Positions 54,007 to 62,617 of a stretch of 64,000 nucleotides of DNA are shown here, piece by piece. Every line of letters starts with the position of its first letter. Position 1 is the stretch's first letter. The DNA is from Amaranthus tricolor (lineage: Eukaryota; Streptophyta; Magnoliopsida; Caryophyllales; Amaranthaceae): positions 4,055,362 to 4,119,361 of the forward strand of contig NC_080049.1 of assembly GCF_026212465.1 (NCBI RefSeq). The letters are read 5' to 3'. The notes under the pieces are model-generated. The model saw only the letters and a list, made by a program, of their open reading frames with translations, was not told where the DNA came from and did no database searches. The translations under genes and the position numbers were made by a program.

Positions 54007-55519
54007 ACTATGATTTTAAACTCTAACCACTTCAACACAATAATATATACCAAATAGTATTGTGTGCCATGTTTCGTGAAAAAAAAACCAAGTTGCGCAA
54101 AAGTGGCAAAAGCGCTTAAAAACCGTTTAAATCGCAACTTAACACGTAATTTCTAGCATATGACTATAATTTTCATTTTTTACCTCTTCAACACAATAAT
54201 ATATCCCAAATAGTGTTGTGTGCCAAGTTGCGTGCAAAACAAACCAAGTTTGAGCTACTTTATGCGAAAAAGTGGCAAAAACTCTTAAAAACCCTTAAAA
54301 GCTCAAATTAACACGTAATTTCTAGCATATGACTCTGATTTTCAATTCTAACCACTTCAACACAATAATATATTTCAAACAGTGTTGTGTGCCTAGTTTC
54401 GTGCAAAACAAACCAAGTTTGAGCTACTTTATGCGCAAAGTTGGCAAAAACGCATAAAAACCCTTAAAAGCTCAACTTAACACGTAATTTCTAGCATATG
54501 ACTATGATTTTAAATTCTAACCACTTCAACACAATAATATAAACCAGATAGTGTTGTGTGCAAAGTTGCGTGCAAAACAAACCAAGTTTGAGCTCCTTTA
54601 TGCGCAAATGTGGCAAAAACGCATAAAAACCCCTAAAATCGCAACTTAACACGTAATTTCTAACATATGACTATGATTTTTATTTTTAACCATTTCAACA
54701 CAATAATATATACAAAATAGTGTTGTGTGCCAAGTTTCGTTGAAAACATATCAAGTTTGAGCTACTTTATGCGCAAAAGTGGCAAAAACGCTTAAAAACC
54801 CTTAAAAGCTCAACTTAACACGTAATTTCTAGCATATGACTATTTTCAATTTTTAACCACTTCAACACAATAATATATACCAAATAGTGTTGTGTGCCAA
54901 GTTTCGTACAAAACAAAACCAGGTTTGAGCTACTCTATGCGCTAAAGTGGTAAGAATGCTTAAAAATGCATAAAATCTCAACTTAACACATAATTTCTAG
55001 CATATGACTATGATTTTAAATTCTATCCACTTCAACACAATAATATATACCAAATATTATTGTGTGCCAAGTTTCATGCAAAATAAACCAAGTTTGAGCT
55101 ATTTTATGCGCAAAAGTGGCAAAAACGCTTAAAAACCATTTAAATCGCAACTTAACACGAAATTTCTAGCATATGAATATAATTTTCATTTTTAACCTCT
55201 TCAACACAATAATATGTACCAAATAGTGTTGTCTGCCAAGTTGCGTGCAAAACGAACAAAGTTTGAGCTACTTTATGCGCAAAAGTGGCAAAAACGCTTA
55301 AAAACCCTTAAAATCCCAACTTAACACCTAATTTCTAGCATATGACTATGATTTTCATTTTAAACCACTTTATCACAATAATATATATCAAATAGTGTTG
55401 TGTGCCAAGTTTCGTGCAAAACAAAACCAGGTTTGAGCTACTCTATGCGCTAAAGTGGCAAGAACGCTTAAAAACGCATAAAAACGCAACTTAACACATA
55501 ATTTCTAGCATATGACTAT
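54007..55519 (-). repeat. Satellite linker between LTR 1 and LTR 2
   Basis: The linker begins and ends with ACTAT (54007-54011 and 55515-55519). It carries a 14-bp deletion near 54093 (CCAAGTTGCGCAAAAG instead of CCAAGTTTGAGC followed by TACTTTATGCGC) shared with the next linker. About nine monomers; no gene. Confidence 0.92.
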
Positions 55520-56996
55520 TGTTGATTCAATTAGGAACGGGAACAGCAACAAGAGGGGGGGTGAATTGTTGTTGTTGCAAGTTTAAGCGATTGTGCCCTG
55601 TTTTTGCGGAATTATTCAAAATAAATAAAGCTTAAACTAAGAGCAAAATAATAAGAGAGACACACGATTTTACGTGGAAACCTTTTGGGCCTAAACAAAA
55701 GGAAAAACCACGACCACTTGGGATTTCTAACAACTTCACTATGTTTAAGGCAATTAGTTACAATTACAATAAACACCTTACTTCACTCGAAGCGAAACAA
55801 CTAGGCCAACTCTTCACTCTCTAATTGCTTTACTCAAAGCAACAAACTTAGCTTTACAATAAGCTAATCCTCTCTAGCTTCACTAAAAGCTATCTAACTT
55901 CCCCCTTAGACTCACCCAAGTCTAATTACATAAACTCTCAAAATCCCTTACAAAAAGGATAGAAATTCTCTAAAATAAATCAAAGAGTTGCACAAGTAAA
56001 TATTATGAATTAATTGGCAATTTAAAAGCACAAAATATTACTTGTAGAATTTCAAAATCAAACGCACAAAAATTATTTTTCTCTTAAAGCATGCGTTAAT
56101 TCTCTATTATTAAATCGAGCTAGTTAGCTTATTTATAATAAAATAAATTTCTAAAAATAGAAAAATATTCCAACCCATTATCCTTAGTCATGGATCAATG
56201 AATGATGCTGAATGAATCACAAAACGGTTAATACTTCAGCCTTTGAATAAATCAAACAAACGGTTAAGGCAATCAGTAACCGCTATTTCCTGATAACCAC
56301 TGTTCCTTAATAACCGCTGTTCCCTAAAGTAGCAGTTTCTTCAGTAGTAATTCCTGTTCCCCAAATTAATGGCTGGAACTTCATGCTATATTTAGAAAAC
56401 GGTTTTGGTAAAACGGTTATCTTTTGACTAATTCAAAAAACGGTTATCTTTTGACTAATTCTTAGAAAATGGTTATTTTTACTATTTTTAGGAAAAGATT
56501 AATTTTATTATTTTTCAGAAAATCCAAAAATAATTAAGACCTAACTGCTGTTCCTACTTTTTAGTAGATCCAAGTTTATCTCCTAAAAATAAGGAATTAA
56601 TCTTGAAACCACCACGTAAGGAATTTTAGAAATTCTTTTTGCCAATTAACTTTAATAAACTAATGCAACCAATTAATTTAAATACATTAACTAAAAAATA
56701 AAAGATAGAATTTATTAGCTAACGCAAATTGACTTCAGTTTGGGAACACTGCGCTGTCTCCAAATTCCAACTTGCTAGAACATCAAACCTGGGAACAGTA
56801 GACTTCCTGTCTCCATTTTACATCCCACGTGATATACTCTTCTAGCATCTCTTGAAACCTTTTGACAGGTATATTCCCATGAACTAAGCCATAGGTACTA
56901 TCAACGATCACAATTAATCGGATATCGACCTGCACAAAATCTCTAAACACATATTTGCTAAAGTGTAGTCATCATCAAAACTCAAGAGGTCCAACA
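55520..56996 (-). mobile_element. Solo LTR 2 of Ty1-copia/Sirevirus-like element
   Basis: 1,477 bp, exactly 2,990 bp after LTR 1. By eye it differs from LTR 1 by one substitution (G at 56442). It has ACTAT on both sides (55515-55519 and 56997-57001). Since an independent insertion would not land at the identical monomer position with the same flanking deletion, LTR 1 and LTR 2 are copies made by satellite unit duplication. TATA, upstream motif cluster and hairpin lie at the same relative positions (hairpin at 55673-55712). Confidence 0.93.
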
Positions 56997-58509
56997 ACTA
57001 TGATTTTAAACTCTAACCACTTCAACACAATAATATATACCAAATAGTATTGTGTGCCATGTTTCGTGAAAAAAAAACCAAGTTGCGCAAAAGTGGCAAA
57101 AACGCTTAAAAACCGTTTAAATCGCAACTTAACACGTAATTTCTAGCATATGACTATAATTTTCATTTTTTACCTCTTCAACACAATAATATATCCCAAA
57201 TAGTGTTGTGTGCCAAGTTGCGTGCAAAACAAACCAAGTTTGAGCTACTTTATGCGAAAAAGTGGCAAAAACTCTTAAAAACCCTTAAAAGCTCAAATTA
57301 ACACGTAATTTCTAGCATATGACTCTGATTTTCAATTCTAACCACTTCAACACAATAATATATTTCAAACAGTGTTGTGTGCCTAGTTTCGTGCAAAACA
57401 AACCAAGTTTTAGCTACTTTATGCGCAAAGTTGGCAAAAACGCATAAAAACCCTTAAAAGCTCAACTTAACACGTAATTTCTAGCATATGACTATGATTT
57501 TAAATTCTAACCACTTCAACACAATAATATAAACCAGATAGTGTTGTGTGCAAAGTTGCGTGCAAAACAAACCAAGTTTGAGCTCCTTTATGCGCAAATG
57601 TGGCAAAAACGCATAAAAACCCCTAAAATCGCAACTTAACACGTAATTTCTAACATATGACTATGATTTTTATTTTTAACCATTTCAACACAATAATATA
57701 TACAAAATAGTGTTGTGTGCCAAGTTTCGTTGAAAACATATCAAGTTTGAGCTACTTTATGCGCAAAAGTGGCAAAAACGCTTAAAAACCCTTAAAAGCT
57801 CAACTTAACACGTAATTTCTAGCATATGACTATTTTCAATTTTTAACCACTTCAACACAATAATATATACCAAATAGTGTTGTGTGCCAAGTTTCGTACA
57901 AAACAAAACCAGGTTTGAGCTACTCTATGCGCTAAAGTGGTAAGAATGCTTAAAAATGCATAAAATCTCAACTTAACACATAATTTCTAGCATATGACTA
58001 TGATTTTAAATTCTATCCACTTCAACACAATAATATATACCAAATATTATTGTGTGCCAAGTTTCATGCAAAATAAACCAAGTTTGAGCTACTTTATGCG
58101 CAAAAGTGGCAAAAACGCTTAAAAACCATTTAAATCGCAACTTAACACGAAATTTCTAGCATATGAATATAATTTTCATTTTTAACCTCTTCAACACAAT
58201 AATATATACCAAATAGTGTTGTCTGCCAAGTTGCGTGCAAAACGAACAAAGTTTGAGCTACTTTATGCGCAAAAGTGGCAAAAACGCTTAAAAACCCTTA
58301 AAATCCCAACTTAACACCTAATTTCTAGCATATGACTATGATTTTCATTTTAAACCACTTTATCACAATAATATATATCAAATAGTGTTGTGTGCCAAGT
58401 TTCGTGCAAAACAAAACCAGGTTTGAGCTACTCTATGCGCTAAAGTGGCAAGAACGCTTAAAAACGCATAAAAACGCAACTTAACACATAATTTCTAGCA
58501 TATGACTAT
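56997..58509 (-). repeat. Satellite linker between LTR 2 and the 3' LTR
   Basis: Same length as the preceding linker, with the same 14-bp deletion near 57083 and a few differences: AACGC near 57100 where linker 1 has AGCGC, TTTTAGCTAC near 57409, and AATATATACC near 58204 where linker 1 has AATATGTACC. It ends in ACTAT at 58505-58509, the target duplication of the intact element. No gene. Confidence 0.92.
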
Positions 58510-58662
58510 TGTTGATTCAATTAGGAACGGGAACAGCAACAAGAGGGGGGGTGAATTGTTGTTGTTGCAAGTTTAAGCGATTGTGCCCTGTTTTTGCGGA
58601 ATTATTCAAAATAAATAAAGCTTAAACTAAGAGCAAAATAATAAGAGAGACACACGATTTTA

Positions 58663-58702
58663 CGTGGAAACCTTTTGGGCCTAAACAAAAGGAAAAACCA
58701 CG
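58663..58702 (-). other. Two-part hairpin in LTR (transcribed leader side)
   Basis: CGTGG and CCACG form an outer 5-bp stem. CCTTTTG and CAAAAGG form an inner perfect 7-bp stem around an 8-nt loop. The hairpin lies about 420 bp downstream of the LTR TATA box on the minus strand, so it should be in the transcript leader. A packaging, dimerisation or reverse-transcription role is inference. Copies lie at 52683-52722 and 55673-55712. Confidence 0.5.
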
Positions 58703-59119
58703 ACCACTTGGGATTTCTAACAACTTCACTATGTTTAAGGCAATTAGTTACAATTACAATAAACACCTTACTTCACTCGAAGCGAAACAACTAGGCCAAC
58801 TCTTCACTCTCTAATTGCTTTACTCAAAGCAACAAACTTAGCTTTACAATAAGCTAATCCTCTCTAGCTTCACTAAAAGCTATCTAACTTCCCCCTTAGA
58901 CTCACCCAAGTCTAATTACATAAACTCTCAAAATCCCTTACAAAAAGGATAGAAATTCTCTAAAATAAATCAAAGAGTTGCACAAGTAAATATTATGAAT
59001 TAATTGGCAATTTAAAAGCACAAAATATTACTTGTAGAATTTCAAAATCAAACGCACAAAAATTATTTTTCTCTTAAAGCATGCGTTAATTCTCTATTAT
59101 TAAATCGAGCTAGTTAGCT

Positions 59120-59127
59120 TATTTATA
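59120..59127 (-). promoter_or_regulatory. Probable LTR TATA box
   Basis: TATAAATA on the minus strand, in the middle of the 3' LTR and downstream of the motif cluster at 59213-59460. It would place transcription start about 30 bp further, near 59090, dividing the LTR into U3 and R-U5. The equivalent in LTR 1 is 53140-53147. Not tested by any other signal. Confidence 0.5.
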
Positions 59128-59212
59128 ATAAAATAAATTTCTAAAAATAGAAAAATATTCCAACCCATTATCCTTAGTCATGGATCAATGAATGATGCTG
59201 AATGAATCACAA

Positions 59213-59460
59213 AACGGTTAATACTTCAGCCTTTGAATAAATCAAACAAACGGTTAAGGCAATCAGTAACCGCTATTTCCTGATAACCACTGTTCCTTAA
59301 TAACCGCTGTTCCCTAAAGTAGCAGTTTCTTCAGTAGTAATTCCTGTTCCCCAAATTAATGGCTGGAACTTCATGCTATATTTAGAAAACGGTTTTGGTA
59401 AAACGGTTATCTTTTGACTAATTCAAAAAACGGTTATCTTTTGACTAATTCTTAGAAAAT
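59213..59460 (-). promoter_or_regulatory. U3 cluster of MYB-type and W-box-type motifs
   Basis: On the plus strand AACGGTT occurs at 59213 and 59249 and three more times at about 59388-59434. Related AACCGC, AACCAC and ATGGTT forms lie between or beside them. Two TTTTGACTAATTC repeats, each after GGTTATC, are 27 bp apart and contain the W-box core TTGAC. The cluster begins about 90 bp upstream of the TATA box, the usual place for LTR enhancers. MYB and WRKY control is inferred from motif sequence only. Confidence 0.45.
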
Positions 59461-59984
59461 GGTTATTTTTACTATTTTTAGGAAAAGATTAATTTTATTA
59501 TTTTTCAGAAAATCCAAAAATAATTGACCTAACTGTTGTTCCTACTGTTTAGTAGATCCAAGTTTATCTCCTAAAAATAAGGAATTAATCTTGAAACCAC
59601 CACGTAAGGAATTTTAGAAATTCTTTTTGCCAATTAACTTTAATAAACTAATGCAACCAATTAATTTAAATACATTAACTAAAAAATAAAAGATAGAATT
59701 TATTAGCTAACGCAAATTGACTTCAGTTTGGGAACACTGCGCTGTCTCCAAATTCCAACTTGCTAGAACATCAAACCTGGGAACAGTAGACTTCCTGTCT
59801 CCATTTTACATCCCACGTGATATACTCTTCTAGCATCTCTTGAAACCTTTTGACATGTATATTCCCATGAACTAAGCCATAGGTACTATCAACGATGACA
59901 ATTAATCGGATATCGACCTGCACAAAATCTCTAAACACATATTTGCTAAAGTGTAGTCATCATCAAAACTCAAGAGGTCCAACA

Positions 59985-59998
59985 AATTCCCCCTTTTT
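59985..59998 (-). other. Polypurine tract (plus-strand primer site)
   Basis: On the minus strand AAAAAGGGGGAATT directly precedes the LTR start TGTTGG. This is the expected position and composition of a retroelement polypurine tract. It fixes the element's orientation and marks the internal edge of the 3' LTR. Confidence 0.9.
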
Positions 59999-60616
59999 GA
60001 TGATGACAAACTTTTCAAACAAACTTAAAAACAAAATAGAGTAAACCAATGTTGAAGAGTATGTTAGAGATCAAAACAACTCTTCTTAACTAAATGTCAT
60101 GAAACAAGTTACTCTAGAAATAATCAAAACAACAACTTTATATTATTTCAGCATAAATTATCCTTAACTCAATAGAAAACCTAGTTTCAATATCAATGAG
60201 CAACAACTAACAGCTAGCAACACAAACATCCGAAACCAAACATCAGAAACCAAACCAGCACTTTAATCCATAATCCCAACATAATAGATTTAACTAGATC
60301 TCAAGCATGCTCAAGCATTATTTAAGTTTGTGCCAAATATTCCCCCTTTTGACATCATTCAAAAAGAAGATAAGCAATCAAACCACAGCACTATATATAG
60401 TCAAAGATAGAATAGGAAGCAAATATTAAAGGAACACAATGAATGCAAGCATGATAAGCAACGACTAATCAAACCTAACAGTTAGTAGCATATGTAAAAA
60501 AGGTTTAACAAAGTTAACAATGTTTAAGAGGCGTACCCCAGCTGGTACCAAAAGGCAAAGAAATTGTTTGGTGACAGAGATAGTAGCAATGAAACATAAA
60601 AGATATTAAAGGAGAA
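59999..60616 (-). other. Retrotransposon 3' non-coding region
   Basis: 618 bp between the polypurine tract and the env-position stop codon. It has no open frame of note on either strand and no satellite. It contains a second polypurine-like tract, listed separately. Confidence 0.75.
60339..60350 (-). other. Second polypurine-like tract
   Basis: On the minus strand AAAAGGGGGAAT preceded by GATGTC, close in sequence and context to the main tract (preceded by GATGATC) about 350 bp away. Repeated polypurine tracts before the 3' LTR are a reported Sirevirus trait, so this supports the classification. Confidence 0.65.
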
Positions 60617-61996
60617 CTAGGAAGCAGGGGCATCTTCATCAATATATTCTGTTTCCACCTCCACTGTATCCAATTTAGCACCAAGACGAGCCTCCATTTG
60701 AGTCATCTGGTCAGCTAATGAGGCTAGGGAAACACGAATCTCATCTTGAAATTTGAAGAAGCGATCCTGCAAATCATCAAGCTTGAGGAGAATGGAGTAT
60801 AAGGGGGCAGTAGGAACAGTTGCCTGATCAAAGCTTTGTCTGTGAAATGATGGTGGTGGTGATCTTGGTGTTGGTGATGGTGGTGGTGATGGGAAATGAT
60901 GGGATGGTGGAGTGGTTGGCTTTGGTGAGGGAAAATTACTGGGTTCAGCCCTAGAGTCATCATCAAGAGCAACTTCAGGTCCCATCCCCTGGTCTTCTTC
61001 CTCCTTATCAGAAAGAACAACCTCCTGTTCCTTAACTCCAGCTCCTTCTTTCTCCTGTTCCTCCTTCTCCACTTCTTCCTCTTCTTCCTGTTCCTCCTTC
61101 TCCACTTCTTCCTCTTCTTCCTGTTCCTCCTTTTCCTTCCCCTCTTCCTCATCATCAGAATCAATTTCAACCTGTTCCACAGCATTTTCAAGGATCCCTT
61201 CCCCATTTAATTTAAGGCGCAAATTACTCAAACATTTTGCACCTATCATGTTACTGGGACCCATAGGAAAACTATATTCTCCAAGTGGAACACCAAATTT
61301 TGAGAAAATCCAGGACAACAAACCACCATAGCCTACCATACATCTTTTGGCTATACAATCATTTAAATGCGAAATCATCAAGGAAGGAAAATTAATCTTT
61401 ATATTGTTCACCATACAGTAAATCAAAGTGGCATCTCGAAGACTTACCTCACTACGTTTTGAATTTCGTGGCAAGATAAACCTTCGAGCAATGTTGTAGA
61501 GTAACTTGTGTAAGGGGGACAGAACATTGTGACTCACTTTACCTCTCTTTTGCCTAACACCTAAACATCTCCAAACATCCTTCTCATCAATTCCAGAAAA
61601 CGCAATTTTTGACCCAACATAGTAAACATCAAAGCCAGTGGCTGGTACTCCTAGCCACTCTCCTAACGTCAAACTATCAAATTCAATTTCAATTTCTTTA
61701 ATTGAACTAGAACAAACTCCATCATGAATAGAAAAATTAGAGATGAACTCACGCATAATTTCTGGGTAAATGGGATTGCAGCAGTAATCGCACATGAGTG
61801 ATTCCCAATGTTGAGTTTGTAGAATTTTGTGAAATTGAGGAAAGAAATTTGATTCATACCATTGTTTGTCCAATCCGAAGCCAACAATCATTTCTTTTGA
61901 TATCTCTTCAGTAGATACCTTAACATTAACCTTTGCCCTCTTTGAGGATGATTTCCTCACTGTAGCATCTCCTTTGCGCTTCGAACTTTCATGCAC
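60617..61996 (-). CDS. Env-position ORF of the retrotransposon (plant transposon-protein-like)
   Basis: 459 codons from the first Met after an in-frame stop. It sits between pol and the 3' LTR, the place of the env-like ORF in Sireviruses. Residues 5-24 are basic and nuclear-signal-like (KRK, SKRAK). Residues about 30-265 form a folded region with motifs FFPQFHKILQ, LTLGEWLGVP, LSPLHKLLYNIARRFI and GGLLSWIFSKFGVPLG. This resembles the putative plant transposon protein domain common in such elements; I place it by resemblance only. Residues 278-317 are acidic, built partly on an 11-residue repeat. Residues 352-383 are proline/serine-rich. Residues about 399-445 look like a coiled coil. A proline-rich part followed by a coiled coil is described for the SIRE1 env-like protein. 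I see no signal peptide and no convincing membrane segment, so an entry role is not supported. The natural start was probably upstream, at 62125. Confidence 0.75.
   Translation of the reverse strand: MHESSKRKGDATVRKSSSKRAKVNVKVSTEEISKEMIVGFGLDKQWYESNFFPQFHKILQTQHWESLMCDYCCNPIYPEIMREFISNFSIHDGVCSSSIKEIEIEFDSLTLGEWLGVPATGFDVYYVGSKIAFSGIDEKDVWRCLGVRQKRGKVSHNVLSPLHKLLYNIARRFILPRNSKRSEVSLRDATLIYCMVNNIKINFPSLMISHLNDCIAKRCMVGYGGLLSWIFSKFGVPLGEYSFPMGPSNMIGAKCLSNLRLKLNGEGILENAVEQVEIDSDDEEEGKEKEEQEEEEEVEKEEQEEEEEVEKEEQEKEGAGVKEQEVVLSDKEEEDQGMGPEVALDDDSRAEPSNFPSPKPTTPPSHHFPSPPPSPTPRSPPPSFHRQSFDQATVPTAPLYSILLKLDDLQDRFFKFQDEIRVSLASLADQMTQMEARLGAKLDTVEVETEYIDEDAPAS
61055..61136 (-). repeat. 33-bp in-frame minisatellite in the env-position ORF
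   Basis: A 33-bp unit starts at 61055, 61088 and, partly, 61121 (CTGTTCCTCCTTCTCCAC on the plus strand). It encodes repeats of an 11-residue Glu/Gln/Val/Lys unit. Because 33 is a multiple of three, copy number can change without breaking the frame. Confidence 0.85.
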
Positions 61997-62017
61997 TTCA
62001 GAAGGATTAGGTGTGTC

Positions 62018-62125
62018 CTACTGCTTTCTTGATGAAGACTCAGTTTTAGGAGTGAGTGGTGTTGGATAGATGACTTGAAGAGGTGTGGGTTGTTTCATTT
62101 TTGGGGTTTGATTCTTGGTTTTCAT
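62018..62125 (-). pseudogene. 5' segment of the env-position ORF, cut off by an in-frame TAG
   Basis: An ATG at 62125-62123 opens 35 codons in the same frame as the downstream 459-codon ORF. A single TAG at 62020-62018 then interrupts it, and only seven sense codons separate that stop from the downstream Met. The simplest reading is one longer ORF of 503 codons, stops included, broken by one nonsense change. The bases after the TAG (GACACA) do not fit the CARYYA context known for SIRE1 stop readthrough, so suppression is not suggested. Confidence 0.7.
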
Positions 62126-62617
62126 GGTGGTTTGAAATTTCAAGAGAAAGAAAAACTAGGTTGAAGACGGTTTTGGGGGTTAAATGCAATTGATGATGAA
62201 GTGAAGGATTTGACGTGAGAGAGAGTATAAAATGCATGTGAGGGGACGTGTGTTTAGGTAATTCAAGTTCCTTATTTAATTCGTGCATATGAACACAAAA
62301 CGTGAAATGGAAACAGACGAATTTAGTGAAGAACTATGATGATTTAACTCCCACTTCTTAAAAAAAAATGCTGGATAAATATATATATTTAATATTATGA
62401 AGAAAAAACTTTTATGATAATAAAAGATAAATGAAAATTTTATGCTACTACAATCTGATCAAATCAAACATGCAATCATAAGAGCACTCACAGTATATAC
62501 TTTTAAATAGTGCGTACCTGATTCTTTCAATAATTGATTTTTCAATCAAGATTTTTGTGGTTGATCGTCTTTTTCAAATTTCCATTTTGTCTTTATGGAT
62601 CACATTTATCACTTACT
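62126..62617 (-). other. Spacer between pol and the env-position ORF
   Basis: 492 bp without a convincing gene. Directly after the pol stop the same frame has further stops (TGA at 62611-62609, TAA at 62608-62606), so pol is not continuous with the next ORF. An 80-codon frame at 62046-62288 overlaps the start of the env-position ORF in another frame and looks accidental. A TATAAAA on the plus strand at 62226-62232 has no visible gene behind it. Confidence 0.7.

Larger units (their letters stand above)
58510..59984 (-). mobile_element. 3' LTR (LTR 3) of the retrotransposon
   Basis: 1,475 bp with TGTTG/CAACA ends. Unlike LTRs 1 and 2 it is joined on its right to a polypurine tract and the internal region, so it is the 3' LTR of a longer element. 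Against LTR 2, I see a 2-bp deletion at about 59525 (AATTGACC here, AATTAAGACC there) and about four substitutions (near 59535, 59547, 59856 and 59897). It is 2,990 bp from LTR 2, the same period as LTR 1 to LTR 2. Confidence 0.95.

Noticed and set aside
60724..61206. 160-codon Arg/His-rich frame on the minus strand.
   Set aside because: It is an alternative frame of the acidic and proline-rich parts of the env-position ORF, with extreme composition and no domain.
60912..61331. 139-codon Ser-rich frame on the plus strand.
   Set aside because: It is the antisense shadow of the acidic repeat in the minus-strand env-position ORF.
62226..62232. TATAAAA on the plus strand as a promoter.
   Set aside because: There is no plausible plus-strand transcript or ORF downstream, and AT-rich DNA gives such matches by chance.
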